A DNA stretch of 64,000 nt from an uncultured Clostridia bacterium (lineage in GTDB: Bacteria > Bacillota > Clostridia > Monoglobales > Monoglobaceae): assembly GCA_910580105.1 (NCBI GenBank), contig CAJTWN010000003.1:62001-126000 (forward strand), written 5' to 3'. The notes under the pieces were generated by a model that had not been told where the DNA came from, searched no databases, and saw only the letters and a list, made by a program, of their open reading frames with translations. Shown in pieces: positions 33,904 through 43,358 of the stretch (the first letter of the stretch is position 1; each line of letters begins with the position of its first letter). Position numbers and translations under genes: made by a program.

Positions 33904-36789
33904 TTATTCAGCAAGTACGCAGAACAATCTTACTTTACCGTTTGACATATAAATCAATACTTCTGCCGGTTTCGTAACGCCATTATTATAAGCGCTCAAA
34001 CCCTGAATTACGGATTCATAATCAGAAGATACATCTGTAATTACAAGATCACGGCCAGCTGTATCATACTTCAAAGATCTTGCACTGCTAAAGTCACTGA
34101 TATTAAAGTTATAGGTCGTATTGGGATAATTTTCACCAAGCGCATCGCCTTCGTCAAGAATTTCCGGCGCTACTACGATTGAATAATCATCAACTGCAAT
34201 TACGCTACCCAATATTGCGGTAAATTCAGCTTCATAATAATCAACATTTGCAACAACGTCTTCCTTCTTCATAAAGCCGCGTGCAGGTTCGCCATAACTA
34301 TAAAGAATATCGTTTCTATCAATGATCTGTGTATATCCATCGTTATCTGTTCCAGCTCTGAAAATTGAACCAATTTCCATATTGTAAGCCGCATTTACAG
34401 ATTCCGGAGAAAGCCAATCATCAAATGTACCTCTTGGCTGCTGATAAGAAGACATATATCCTTTAATCTTTGTCATCTGGCCGCCTTCATTTTCGTTGAT
34501 TTCATCACCCATTTCCTGCAAAACATATACCGGAGATGAGGAATCAACAACGGTAGAAGAGTTTGCATCATAGAGGACAACAACCTTTGCAGCATTTGTT
34601 GTTGACATATCAAATACTTCTACATTATAGGAACCACCGTTTTTGAAGTTCAAAGAAAGGTTGCCTTTCTTATACTCTGTATAATCTCTTCTGTTGCTCG
34701 GTACGAGGAAGATTGTCGCACTTCCAATGTTGACTTTTCCGCCGTTGGAAGCTGTCAGGCTCTTTGCAGAACTTGTATATTTTGACTTTTCACTCGCATT
34801 TACTCTGTCATACATATAAAGCGTGTCATCTGTAATGTCTTTTCCGCCGCTTACACCTTCTGCAGTAATGATACTATCCAAAACGGTACCTTCATTTTTG
34901 GTAGTTTTGGTTGTATATTTAATAACCTGCTGAATCGTAAGGTTTTCGCCGCCGTCTGTATTGGATACTTCCGCCGCATCTTCAAGGGCTCTAAGCACCT
35001 GACTCGGTGTTGAGCAAACTTCACCGTTGACCCTGGTTCCCTTATAAACATTATACAGAACCGTCTGTCCACCGGCGGTCAGCACTTTGATCTCAATGCT
35101 TTCTTCAAACTTATCTGATGCTGTGCTGTAACCAACAATATAACCATACTGACCGGCATTGCCCGAAGAATTTTTCTTATCATAAGCAACTACGTCACCG
35201 TTGAGGTCGAGAACAAAGGTGTAGTTGTCCTGTGTTTTCGGTTCAGCAAGAGGTGTTTCGCTGGAACTGAATTTAACCCAGGGCGCAGCGTTTGAATACT
35301 GATACTTTTTACCACTAACTGTGATGGATTCACCTGCTTCTCTTCCGGTAACTTCACCGGTTACAACATCGTTAAGAACAACCGCTCTCCGATAGAGGGT
35401 TCCGCCGTTGTTTGTATTACTTTCTGCATAGCAGATCAGGTTGCCGACAACAATGGAAGCATAGCTTACTTCATTACCTGCTTTGTTTACAATTGAAAGC
35501 TCTGCAGATGTATCCTCAACATCCAGTACCAGCTTTTTATTCTCTGTAGATGCTTTGGTCACATTATCAACAATTGAATAATCCGTCTGTGTTTTACTGG
35601 ATACATAATATACTTCATAATCCATGATGTTTATTACATCATATTTACCGTCTCTGTTGGAATCAATCAGCGTAATATTTCCAACTTCCGGAATCATGTT
35701 CACATCAAACGCACTGGAAGCTCTGTTCGGACCATAGAGTTTTCCGTTGTAAATAACCACATTGTCTGTGTCAAGAGAAAGTACTGTGGTGTTCCGGTCT
35801 GTCGGAGATTTGTAATAGCGGATTTGTGTTCTCGTTGTGGTGTTGGCATCAACGTCCTTTGCATTGATGGTCATAGGCTCGTTGCTCTTTAAGATAACCA
35901 CTTTGAGTTCACGAACATCGGTTCTGTTGTCAACATAATAGTATTCAACCTGATAACCAAGATAATTCTTGAGGGTTGCATCTGTTGTCTTATAGGTACG
36001 TGTTTCATAAATGTTGCTATCCGGCTCTTTTGCGTAAATCTGGATTTCATCGTCTCTTAAGTTAATATCAGGAGAATCCAGGCTTGTTACGCCATTTGCG
36101 GCAATTACGCCAACATTCTTAACAACCTTCCAGTAATCGGAAAGAACTGTATCCTGGGAAAGCTCGTTATTCTTAACAAGTTTTACGTCCAGAGAATCAT
36201 AAAGAAGCTGTGCAATACAAGCACGGCTTGCCGGTGTGCCGGCAGCGCCCAGAGATGCAGCGTTCTGCGTAATACCGATCTGTGCTGCCTGAGACATATA
36301 ATTTGCATACCAGGGCTCCACATCAACGCTTACGTTTGCACCATAACCCAATGCACATACAATCATCTTTACAGCTTCTTCATAAGCAACGTTATCAGAA
36401 GGACGGAAAGTACCGTCTTCATAACCGTTGACAATCTTCATTCCGTATGCTGTATCAATGTTATGGATTGACCAGGAAATGTCTGAATTCTGGTCAGAAA
36501 CGTCACTGAACGGCAGATTTGCAGAAGAACTGTTTCCAATACCGTCCATATTCAAGGTTCTCATTAACATTGCCGTAAATTCTGCACGGGTAACGTTCTG
36601 ATTCGGCTTAAAGGTTCCATCATCGTATCCTTTGATGATACCGAATGCACTCAGCGTCATAATTGCATCTTTATAAGATGCGTTCTGATCTACATCTGAA
36701 AATGTTACTGCAGATACAGCAGTAGCAAATGTAGAAAGAATCATCATCACAGCAAGTGCAACACCGAGAAATCTTCTTGCATTTTTCAT
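33904..36789 (-). CDS. Giant SLH-domain surface protein
   Basis: The 961-residue secreted protein has a signal peptide (residues 1-27, ending AVSA). Two clear SLH repeats follow (GYDDGTFKPNQNVTRAEF near 50, GYEDGTFRPSDNVAYEEA near 115), with a third diverged one near 170. The body (about 230-961) contains NYLGYQVEYYYVD, a TDRNTT strand, VVIYNGK and DSNRDGKYDVI, the module shared with 15392 and 61567. ATG 36789 follows GGAGGAG; the longer reading to 36873 is AT-rich leader. Confidence 0.9.
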   Translation of the reverse strand: MKNARRFLGVALAVMMILSTFATAVSAVTFSDVDQNASYKDAIMTLSAFGIIKGYDDGTFKPNQNVTRAEFTAMLMRTLNMDGIGNSSSANLPFSDVSDQNSDISWSIHNIDTAYGMKIVNGYEDGTFRPSDNVAYEEAVKMIVCALGYGANVSVDVEPWYANYMSQAAQIGITQNAASLGAAGTPASRACIAQLLYDSLDVKLVKNNELSQDTVLSDYWKVVKNVGVIAANGVTSLDSPDINLRDDEIQIYAKEPDSNIYETRTYKTTDATLKNYLGYQVEYYYVDNRTDVRELKVVILKSNEPMTINAKDVDANTTTRTQIRYYKSPTDRNTTVLSLDTDNVVIYNGKLYGPNRASSAFDVNMIPEVGNITLIDSNRDGKYDVINIMDYEVYYVSSKTQTDYSIVDNVTKASTENKKLVLDVEDTSAELSIVNKAGNEVSYASIVVGNLICYAESNTNNGGTLYRRAVVLNDVVTGEVTGREAGESITVSGKKYQYSNAAPWVKFSSSETPLAEPKTQDNYTFVLDLNGDVVAYDKKNSSGNAGQYGYIVGYSTASDKFEESIEIKVLTAGGQTVLYNVYKGTRVNGEVCSTPSQVLRALEDAAEVSNTDGGENLTIQQVIKYTTKTTKNEGTVLDSIITAEGVSGGKDITDDTLYMYDRVNASEKSKYTSSAKSLTASNGGKVNIGSATIFLVPSNRRDYTEYKKGNLSLNFKNGGSYNVEVFDMSTTNAAKVVVLYDANSSTVVDSSSPVYVLQEMGDEINENEGGQMTKIKGYMSSYQQPRGTFDDWLSPESVNAAYNMEIGSIFRAGTDNDGYTQIIDRNDILYSYGEPARGFMKKEDVVANVDYYEAEFTAILGSVIAVDDYSIVVAPEILDEGDALGENYPNTTYNFNISDFSSARSLKYDTAGRDLVITDVSSDYESVIQGLSAYNNGVTKPAEVLIYMSNGKVRLFCVLAE

Positions 36790-36880
36790 GTTAAAACTCC
36801 TCCGTTTTATGTATAAATTTTTATTCTTTTCCTTTTTATTCTCATCGTTTAGGGGAAAAAGTGTCTCCTTCAACGCGTAT

Positions 36881-36909
36881 ATTTTATCATCTTATGGCCG
36901 AAAAGTCAA
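36881..36909 (-). promoter_or_regulatory. Promoter of the giant SLH gene
   Basis: On the minus strand TTGACT (36904-36909) and TAAAAT (36881-36886) are 17 bases apart, giving a leader of about 85 nt. Confidence 0.7.
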
Positions 36910-36943
36910 GTACAAGCCCTTCGGAAATAAATGTTACGGCGTA

Positions 36944-38173
36944 CTAATTTTTCTTCTGCCGCATAAATGTATCCGGCTCCACCGGTTGTTCCATCTTTAT
37001 ATACACCGGTTCCTGGGGATGATTGGCAACTTCCAGTTCATTGCCATCGGTATCTGTCATATAAGCAATTTTTTGTTTGAAAAAATCACCGTAAGGCCGT
37101 AGAAACTCCACCTCGCTGCCTTTGAAAAAACGGTTCTTCTGAATGACTGTTGCCATCTTCGTCTCTGCATCATAGGCAGTCACAACACCGGCCATATCAT
37201 ATTCCCGGATATACGAACTGCTCGCATAGTGTTGTTCCGTTCCGCCGGGCTTTCCAAAATAAAATCCGGTGGTATAATCCCGGTGGCTGACCTTTCTGAG
37301 TTCTTCCATCCATTTGGGGTCAAAACGAAAATTTGCCGGGTCTGCAAAGTAGGTATCCATTGCCTGCCTATATGCCTTGACCACAGTGGCAACATAAAAT
37401 TCAGATTTTACCCGCCCTTCAATCTTGAAACTACTGAGGCCGGATTTCATCAGCTTGTCTACATGTTCAATCATACAAAGGTCTTTAGAATTATAGATAA
37501 ATGTCCCGCGCTCATTTTCATATACCGGCATATACTCTCCCGGACGTTTCTCTTCCATCAGAAAATATTTCCAACGGCATGGGTGGGCGCAGTGACCGCC
37601 ATTTCCATCTCTGCCGGCCATATAATTACTCAGCAGGCATCGGCCGGAATAAGAGATACACATGGCTCCGTGAACAAATGCTTCCAACTCCAGGCCGGGG
37701 TCGGTTTTTTCCCGGATTTCCCGTATCTCATCAAGGGACATTTCCCGCGCCAGAATCACCCGCTTTGCCCCCATTTCATACCATGCCTGGGCACTTTTAT
37801 AATTCACATTATTCGCCTGGGTGCTGATATGAATATCCAGGTCCGGCGCCACTTCCTTGGTCACCGTAAACATACCCAGATCAGAAACAATTACCGCATC
37901 AATTCCTGTATCCTTTATCTCCCGCAGAAAATCAGCATAATCGTCAATATCCGCATTGTGAGGAATTACATTGGCTGTAAGGTAGACTTTTGCCCCGCGT
38001 TCATGGGCAAACGCCACCCCCTCCCTTATCTCCTCCACGGTAAAATTATCTGCCGCCACACGGAGAGAAAACTCCTCTCCGCCGATATAAACTGCATCTG
38101 CACCATAGATAATGGCTTTTTTTAATTTTTCTAAGTTTCCCGCAGGCGCGAGAAGTTCCGGTTTATTTTGCAC
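36944..38173 (-). CDS. U32 family peptidase-like (TrhP-type) protein
   Basis: The 409-residue protein starts at a GTG (PELLAPAGNLEKL follows) eight bases after GAGGGGG; the longer TTG reading has no site. The barrel domain has GADAVYIGGEEFSLR near residue 30 and the U32 Cys region CISYSGRCLLSNYM near 165 and CAHPCRW near 190, then SSFKIEGRVKS. A C-terminal beta domain ends the protein. Relatives such as B. subtilis YrrN/YrrO (TrhP) support 5-hydroxyuridine formation in tRNA, the substrate of TrmR. That role is inferred. Confidence 0.87.
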   Translation of the reverse strand: MQNKPELLAPAGNLEKLKKAIIYGADAVYIGGEEFSLRVAADNFTVEEIREGVAFAHERGAKVYLTANVIPHNADIDDYADFLREIKDTGIDAVIVSDLGMFTVTKEVAPDLDIHISTQANNVNYKSAQAWYEMGAKRVILAREMSLDEIREIREKTDPGLELEAFVHGAMCISYSGRCLLSNYMAGRDGNGGHCAHPCRWKYFLMEEKRPGEYMPVYENERGTFIYNSKDLCMIEHVDKLMKSGLSSFKIEGRVKSEFYVATVVKAYRQAMDTYFADPANFRFDPKWMEELRKVSHRDYTTGFYFGKPGGTEQHYASSSYIREYDMAGVVTAYDAETKMATVIQKNRFFKGSEVEFLRPYGDFFKQKIAYMTDTDGNELEVANHPQEPVYIKMEQPVEPDTFMRQKKN

Positions 38174-38267
38174 TCTTATCCCCCTCTTCACAGACAAAGG
38201 GACACATCCATATACAAATCGTATATAGCCTGTGCCCCAACATTAATCAAAATTTATCATCTAATTT

Positions 38268-39707
38268 TTATTGAAAAGCAACACCAAAGTAACTACAGAT
38301 ACCGCGCGCTATTCCCTCTGCAAAACGATATTGTCCATCCGCACTGCTCAGCACTGCGGCATCGGCAGCCGTATCAATAAATGCTGTTTCCACCAGACAC
38401 GCCGTCATATTGGTATGGCGAAGAACTGCAAATCCCGCAGGTTTAGCACCGCGGTCAGTCAATCCTACCGTCTGATTTAAATTTTCCTGGATGGATTTTG
38501 CGGCAGCATAGCCACTGGTTGAACCATTATAATAGTACGTCTCTGTTCCGGTTCCTCCACCCGCATTACAATGAATAGAAACAAAGAAATCCGCATTGGC
38601 ATCGTTTGCAATTTGCGCACGCTTTAAAAGGCTTGCCGTAACTGATTCTGTAGAAACATTATCGGTTAAACTATTTCTTGTCATGATAACACGGAATCCG
38701 TTTCTTTCCAGCATAGGTTTCAGCTTTTCCGCTACATAATATGTAATATCCTGCTCCCGCAAACCGTTTCCGTTTGCCCCAGTATCTGTCACACTGTAAT
38801 TATGACCGGGATCTATCACTACCGTTAAACCATTGGCTCCGGTATTCCCCGAAACAACCGGCGTTCTGGTCGGCACCGGTGTTGGAATCGCCGTTGGCTT
38901 CGGTGTGGGCTTTGATGTGGGGACAGCGGTTGGTTTGACTGTCGGAACTGCGGTAGGCTCTGCAGTGGGTTCTGCCGTTGGCGCTTCTGTCGGTGTTTCG
39001 GTCGGTTCCGGCTCGTCCGTAATCACCGGTTCATCAACCGGAGGTTCTTCCTCTTCTTCACCAAACAAATTCTCATCATCTTCTTCATATTCCGGCGTCT
39101 CCGGAATTGCGCCGGCAACATCCATCGAATTATACACCACCTGTGCCACAAAAGCACGGGGGGCCGCTTCGGAAATACGCACCTGCGCATCTTTTAACAA
39201 ATTCTGCTTATTGGCAACACTGATATACCCGGAGTACCAATAAGGACCAACGTCCCGAAGGCTTTCATCTCCAACGCCGGAAGAACAGACAACCATCTTT
39301 ACGGCTTGCTCATAAGTAACCGAATCCTGGGGCCGGAAGGTATTATCCTCCCAATATCCATTGATATACCCCTGCTCATAACAGAATGAAATGTATGGTT
39401 CAGACCATGAACCCTCTTCAATATCCGGAAATGGCATCTCATTTACCATATATGTGTCCGCATCATAACCATTTGCACGGGCAAGAAATGCACAGAATTC
39501 TGCACGCGTTGTTCTGTCCGCCGGAGAAAAAAGACCGTCTCCCCGTCCCTGGATAATTCCCATACTGCTTAAACGATCTACCGCTTTATAATAGGATGCG
39601 GTTATTGGGACATCTGAAAACTCGGTTGCAAATACATCACCGATCCCGGAAAATAAAATGGTCACCATCATCAGGACCGAAAGTATCGCCGCCATCTTTT
39701 TCATCAT
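38268..39707 (-). CDS. SLH-domain N-acetylmuramoyl-L-alanine amidase
   Basis: The 479-residue secreted enzyme has a signal peptide (about 1-27), three SLH-like repeats (30-200), a long Pro/Thr/Glu-rich linker (about 215-285) and a C-terminal Amidase_3 domain. The zinc ligands are visible: His of VIDPGHN near residue 305, Glu of LREQD near 320, His of SIHCNAG near 375, plus catalytic Glu of VETAFID near 435. It cuts the bond between muramic acid and the stem peptide. SLH repeats would hold it at the wall. The linker is unstructured and likely spans the wall. Confidence 0.93.
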   Translation of the reverse strand: MMKKMAAILSVLMMVTILFSGIGDVFATEFSDVPITASYYKAVDRLSSMGIIQGRGDGLFSPADRTTRAEFCAFLARANGYDADTYMVNEMPFPDIEEGSWSEPYISFCYEQGYINGYWEDNTFRPQDSVTYEQAVKMVVCSSGVGDESLRDVGPYWYSGYISVANKQNLLKDAQVRISEAAPRAFVAQVVYNSMDVAGAIPETPEYEEDDENLFGEEEEEPPVDEPVITDEPEPTETPTEAPTAEPTAEPTAVPTVKPTAVPTSKPTPKPTAIPTPVPTRTPVVSGNTGANGLTVVIDPGHNYSVTDTGANGNGLREQDITYYVAEKLKPMLERNGFRVIMTRNSLTDNVSTESVTASLLKRAQIANDANADFFVSIHCNAGGGTGTETYYYNGSTSGYAAAKSIQENLNQTVGLTDRGAKPAGFAVLRHTNMTACLVETAFIDTAADAAVLSSADGQYRFAEGIARGICSYFGVAFQ

Positions 39708-39779
39708 AAAAAAATCACCTCATACGTTTGTCTTATATACCTCTAAAAATTCAGAGGTTTTATACACAACCATAGATTT

Positions 39780-39808
39780 AGTATAACACGTTTCCGCCAA
39801 AAAAGCAA
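39780..39808 (-). promoter_or_regulatory. Promoter of the SLH-amidase
   Basis: TTGCTT (39803-39808) and TATACT (39780-39785), read on the minus strand, are 17 bases apart. A small hairpin (CCTCT/AGAGG) lies in the leader at 39739-39757. Confidence 0.65.
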
Positions 39809-39976
39809 GTTAAACCGCGGTTTTTTCATTGTTTGTTCATAATATCCGGCAATTTTGTCACATTTCCACAACTCCATTTATTGGCAAATTTCACAAGTTT
39901 TTTTCAAAAAAACACTGAATGCTGTATCCCATTACCACGCACTACACGATATATGGTGAATTGTATTTGATGATTT

Positions 39977-40005
39977 TGTAACAATTTTGTTACATATTTG
40001 TAACA
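39977..40005. promoter_or_regulatory. Three TGTnACA heptamers phased at 11 bp
   Basis: TGTAACA, TGTTACA and TGTAACA start at 39977, 39988 and 39999, exactly 11 bases apart, in the 388-nt gap between the amidase and lrgB. The spacing puts them on one face of the helix. The rest of this gap is AT-rich and I see no gene in it. A regulator-binding array is possible. Confidence 0.35.
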
Positions 40006-40095
40006 TTATAATCACGGAATTTCAGAAAATTTCTCCTTTGTTTTGTTCAAATTCTCCAAAGTCAAACTTTTGCCATTTGAAAAAACAAATGAATT

Positions 40096-40785
40096 TTAAA
40101 CAAAAATTGAATATATGACGGTTATCAGTCCAGCAACGCCAATTGCTATCCCACTCATTGCACCTTCCACATCTCCGATTTCCAAAGCTTTTGTGGTTCC
40201 CAGCGCATGGGTCGATGTTCCAATCGCCACGCCAGCCGCAATTTTGTTATGCACACGGAACAATTTCAAAAGCAGCGGTGAAAACGCTGCCCCCAAAATC
40301 CCGGTAAACAAAAGAGCCGCCACTGTAATTGATACGATACCGCCGCTTGCCTGCGAAATCGGAACCGCAATGGCAGTGGTCACCGACTTTGGAAGCAGAG
40401 AGCGCGTAACCGCATCGTCTAAGAAAAACAGGCGGCACATCAGCAGAACACTGAGCATAGATACAGCAGAGCCCACTGCGCATCCGGCAAGGACCGGGAG
40501 CCAGTTTTCCTTTAAAAGTTTCCACTGTTCATATATTTTTACCGCCAATGCTGCCGTTGCCGGCGCAAGAAACAATTCAATCATCTCTCCGCCCACTGCA
40601 TAATTTTCATAAGGAATCCGAAAGATAACCAGCAAGGCGATTAATAAAATATCTGCAATCAGAACGGAATTTGCCACCGGAGTTTTCAGCTTTTGATTGA
40701 CATATTTTCCAAACATATAGGCAAGAATTGTAACCGACACACCAAATATCGGAAGGGAGGTCATACTATTTAAAAATTCTCTCAT
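40096..40785 (-). CDS. lrgB: LrgB family membrane protein
   Basis: LrgB partners with LrgA/CidA-type holin-like proteins and is linked to murein hydrolase control, or to pyruvate or glycolate-type transport in some bacteria. The 229-residue protein has about six hydrophobic segments and the conserved LLPKSVTTAIAVPISQASGG region near residue 133 and GTSTHALGTTKAL near 193. It overlaps lrgA by four bases, so the pair is one operon. Confidence 0.92.
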   Translation of the reverse strand: MREFLNSMTSLPIFGVSVTILAYMFGKYVNQKLKTPVANSVLIADILLIALLVIFRIPYENYAVGGEMIELFLAPATAALAVKIYEQWKLLKENWLPVLAGCAVGSAVSMLSVLLMCRLFFLDDAVTRSLLPKSVTTAIAVPISQASGGIVSITVAALLFTGILGAAFSPLLLKLFRVHNKIAAGVAIGTSTHALGTTKALEIGDVEGAMSGIAIGVAGLITVIYSIFV

Positions 40786-41162
40786 CTGCTCTTACACTCC
40801 TTTTGTTTTCTCTGTCTGTTCTGCAAAAACATCATCAGTTTCACCGTATATGCCGTAGAGGCAAAGGTAAGCAGTGTTGACAGAATACAAATAATAAGAA
40901 TGGCGGCGGCACTGTTTTTTGCAATCTCAAACACCGTTATAATCCCAACACCGGATGGAATAAAAAATATGGCCATTTCCTGCAATAAGAAATCGGTAAC
41001 ATGATACAGTCCCTCCGGTTTTATCAGCCGGAACATAAAGCACCCGAACAACACAATCATACTGATAACACTGCCCGGAAAAGAAATGGGAAGTATTTTT
41101 GCAATTCCTTCTCCAAGAAAGCAAATAAGCAAAAGAATTCCCAGCTGTTTTAAGATTTTCAT
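40782..41162 (-). CDS. lrgA: LrgA/CidA family holin-like protein
   Basis: The 126-residue protein has four hydrophobic segments and the typical sequences LGEGIAKILPISFPGSVISM (key residues LP-S-PGSVI) and FIPSGVGII near residue 71. Holin-like proteins of this family modulate lysis or metabolite export with LrgB. The start ATG is at 41162 with a weak site (GGGGGGA upstream). A sensor-regulator pair such as LytSR is not visible nearby. Confidence 0.9.
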   Translation of the reverse strand: MKILKQLGILLLICFLGEGIAKILPISFPGSVISMIVLFGCFMFRLIKPEGLYHVTDFLLQEMAIFFIPSGVGIITVFEIAKNSAAAILIICILSTLLTFASTAYTVKLMMFLQNRQRKQKECKSR

Positions 41163-41189
41163 CCAATCCCCCCTTAACGATTTACATGA

Positions 41190-41226
41190 CGCAAGAAAAA
41201 CCGCCGGCCATAGCTGACGGTTTTAG
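41190..41226 (-). terminator. Terminator of the polysaccharide export operon
   Basis: On the minus strand AAAACCGTC and GGCGGTTTTT pair (one G-U) across a short loop and end in a T-run. It separates the DUF4330 gene from lrgA. Confidence 0.8.
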
Positions 41227-41246
41227 TTTTAACATATTTCCTGTGA

Positions 41247-41738
41247 TTATAACGCTTTTACATCGGTAACTGTACTTTCACACTGTGCAAACTTAGAATT
41301 GAAAATAATTGTCGCACCGGTACCAATCTGTTTATTTGCCGCTGTATAATAACCTTTATCAGAAATTTTTCCGCTGAATTCAACGGTTACATACACATTA
41401 TACCGGCCTTCTACCGGAACGACGGCAAATGACCCGTCTGCCATATTGACAGTTGCCTCGCCAGGCACGTAATTTACCTCAGTTATATCGCCAATGTATT
41501 CCTTTGTGGTCTTATCATAGAGCTCACCGCCCTTTTGCAGCGCCTCCACAGAAAACATCCGCACATTTTTGACCAGAAGTGTACACTGTATCTTCTCGTT
41601 GGTTGACAAATTCAATGATGTTTTACCGCCGAATTTTGATACCAATCCAACAACAAGCAAGACAATAACCAAAAGTACCGCAATGTCTACAATGCTTATT
41701 TTTCCAAACAATTTTCCATCTTTATTTACAATCATCAT
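41247..41738 (-). CDS. DUF4330 domain protein 1
   Basis: The 163-residue protein has an N-terminal membrane anchor (VDIAVLLVIVLLVVGLV, about residues 16-32) and an extracytoplasmic beta-rich domain with GGELYDKTTKEYIGDI near residue 72. DUF4330 proteins have no known function; several lie near wall or polysaccharide genes. It is a paralog of the gene directly upstream and the last gene of the murJ-led operon. Confidence 0.83.
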   Translation of the reverse strand: MMIVNKDGKLFGKISIVDIAVLLVIVLLVVGLVSKFGGKTSLNLSTNEKIQCTLLVKNVRMFSVEALQKGGELYDKTTKEYIGDITEVNYVPGEATVNMADGSFAVVPVEGRYNVYVTVEFSGKISDKGYYTAANKQIGTGATIIFNSKFAQCESTVTDVKAL

Positions 41739-41746
41739 CCCGCCTC

Positions 41747-42229
41747 CTATCTTTCCTGGGTATCAACAGCCAGCATTGTTCCGAATCCGGCCCAATCTTT
41801 GCCAAATGCCGCAAACTGTTCTCCAACATGGATCGCCGTCTTGTTAACTTCAACACTTTTATTGCTTTCCGTTCCTTCCGCACGCATATAAATTCGCACA
41901 TCAAACTTTCCGGGAACTTCATTCATTGCCGCACCGCCCTTTAAAATATCATACCCAAAGCTCTGTGCAGGTACCGATTCCACACTGGTAACGACAGCTT
42001 CCATCTTTTCTTTTTCTCCCACAGAAACAGCATCGCCAACTTTGGGAATCTGTGTAAACGCTTCATCTCTGGCAGAGAGCTCCAGCATCATATCCACGTA
42101 AACTGCCTTGCCGGTCTGCCCTGCCGCATCCTTATTGCCCCTGTCTGCCAGCATATAGATTCCAACTGCGGCCACTGCCAAAATCAGCAATACAATCAAG
42201 GCATCTATCACATTAAATTTCACTTTCAT
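41747..42229 (-). CDS. DUF4330 domain protein 2
   Basis: The 160-residue paralog has the same layout: a short cytosolic start, one membrane segment (ALIVLLILAVAAVGIYML, about 9-26) and a soluble domain with IPKVGDAVSVGEKEK near residue 62. It overlaps the glycosyltransferase gene by 17 bases and is 8 bases from the next paralog. A tandem pair at the end of this operon suggests a heteromeric extracytoplasmic accessory to polymer export. That is inference. Confidence 0.83.
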   Translation of the reverse strand: MKVKFNVIDALIVLLILAVAAVGIYMLADRGNKDAAGQTGKAVYVDMMLELSARDEAFTQIPKVGDAVSVGEKEKMEAVVTSVESVPAQSFGYDILKGGAAMNEVPGKFDVRIYMRAEGTESNKSVEVNKTAIHVGEQFAAFGKDWAGFGTMLAVDTQER

Positions 42230-43358
42230 CTATTCTACCTCCGACCTCGTCCGCACAGAGCGCGGCATATATTTTTTCTATTTTTCTGGTATTCACCACA
42301 GCGGTGAATGTTTCCTGATAGATTTTTTTTGCATTTTCTGACATCCTGCGGTATTCCTCATCATCCCGGAACAGTTTTTCTATCCGGTCTGCCAGTATTT
42401 CCGGTTCATGAACCGGAACCAAATACCCATTTTCGCCATCTTTTATAACACCGGGATTACCGCCAAAATCCGTTACCACAGCCGGTTTGCCGAGACTCAT
42501 CCCCTCCAGCAGTGAAAGGCTGGTGGCTTCCGTTCCAAAGGAACAGTTGACCTGAACATCCAGCACATTCATCAGCGGTGCCACATCCTTCAAAAAACCG
42601 GTCATTATCACCGTATCTTCCAGCTGATTCTCCCGGATTTGTTCCCGGATTGCGTCCTCCATCTCACCTGTTCCGGCAATGACAAATCTTGTCTCCATAC
42701 CGCGTGCCTTTAAAATACGCGCCGCTTCTACAAAATCTTTATGACCTTTGACTGCGTTCAACCGTGCTACGATTGCCGCCACTTTCACGCCTTCCGGTAT
42801 ACCAAGTGCACTGCGCGCCGCTGCCTTTTTATCTTCTGCCATCGGCGCCAACGCATCTACACCATTCAAAATGACAGAAATCTTTTGTTCATCTATCCCG
42901 GTTGCGGTCAAATTGTCTTTGGCTGCTTCCGCCACCGCAATGATGCGATCCGCGGTATGATTGTTCACAAATCCATTAACTTTCCTGCCAAGCCCTCTTG
43001 AAATCCGTTTGGGCGGCGGAAATACGCTGTGCCGGGTATAGACGATTCTAACTCCACAGAGTTTTGCCGCAATCCTCGCAGACATACTCGCATGGGTATG
43101 CACCACATCCGGCTGCAGGCGGCGAAACAATTTTTTTAATCTGGAAATCGCTTTAATATCCAGAGATTTCTCCGCCAAATGTTCAATTTCAAATATTTTT
43201 ATCTTATATTTTTCTGCTTCGGCCTTTAACAAACTTCCTTTGGGCAGAACCAGACATACATCAAACTTCTCTCTGTCAAAAGTCCGCAGGAAGGTCAAAA
43301 TACACTTTCCTGCGCCACCGATATTGGAGTCTGAGGAGACCTCTATCACCTTTATCAT
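42213..43358 (-). CDS. GT4 family glycosyltransferase
   Basis: The 381-residue protein is a GT-B fold retaining glycosyltransferase of family GT4. It has the N-terminal GGAGKCILTFLR loop near residue 15, RLNAVKGHKDFVEAARIL near 205 and the donor-site motif EGMSLGKPAVVTDFGGNPGV (key residues E-GxPAV-GG-PGV) near 300. It overlaps its neighbours by four and 17 bases. Substrate sugars are unknown; the operon suggests a surface polymer. Confidence 0.9.
   Translation of the reverse strand: MIKVIEVSSDSNIGGAGKCILTFLRTFDREKFDVCLVLPKGSLLKAEAEKYKIKIFEIEHLAEKSLDIKAISRLKKLFRRLQPDVVHTHASMSARIAAKLCGVRIVYTRHSVFPPPKRISRGLGRKVNGFVNNHTADRIIAVAEAAKDNLTATGIDEQKISVILNGVDALAPMAEDKKAAARSALGIPEGVKVAAIVARLNAVKGHKDFVEAARILKARGMETRFVIAGTGEMEDAIREQIRENQLEDTVIMTGFLKDVAPLMNVLDVQVNCSFGTEATSLSLLEGMSLGKPAVVTDFGGNPGVIKDGENGYLVPVHEPEILADRIEKLFRDDEEYRRMSENAKKIYQETFTAVVNTRKIEKIYAALCADEVGGRIDESEI

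Noticed and set aside
38833..39243. Plus-strand Gly/Val/Ser repeat ORF
   Set aside because: It is the reverse reading of the Pro/Thr linker of the amidase.
39960..40012. Plus-strand promoter in the amidase-lrgB gap
   Set aside because: A TATAAT is present at 40007 but there is no -35 box at a proper distance and no plus-strand gene downstream.
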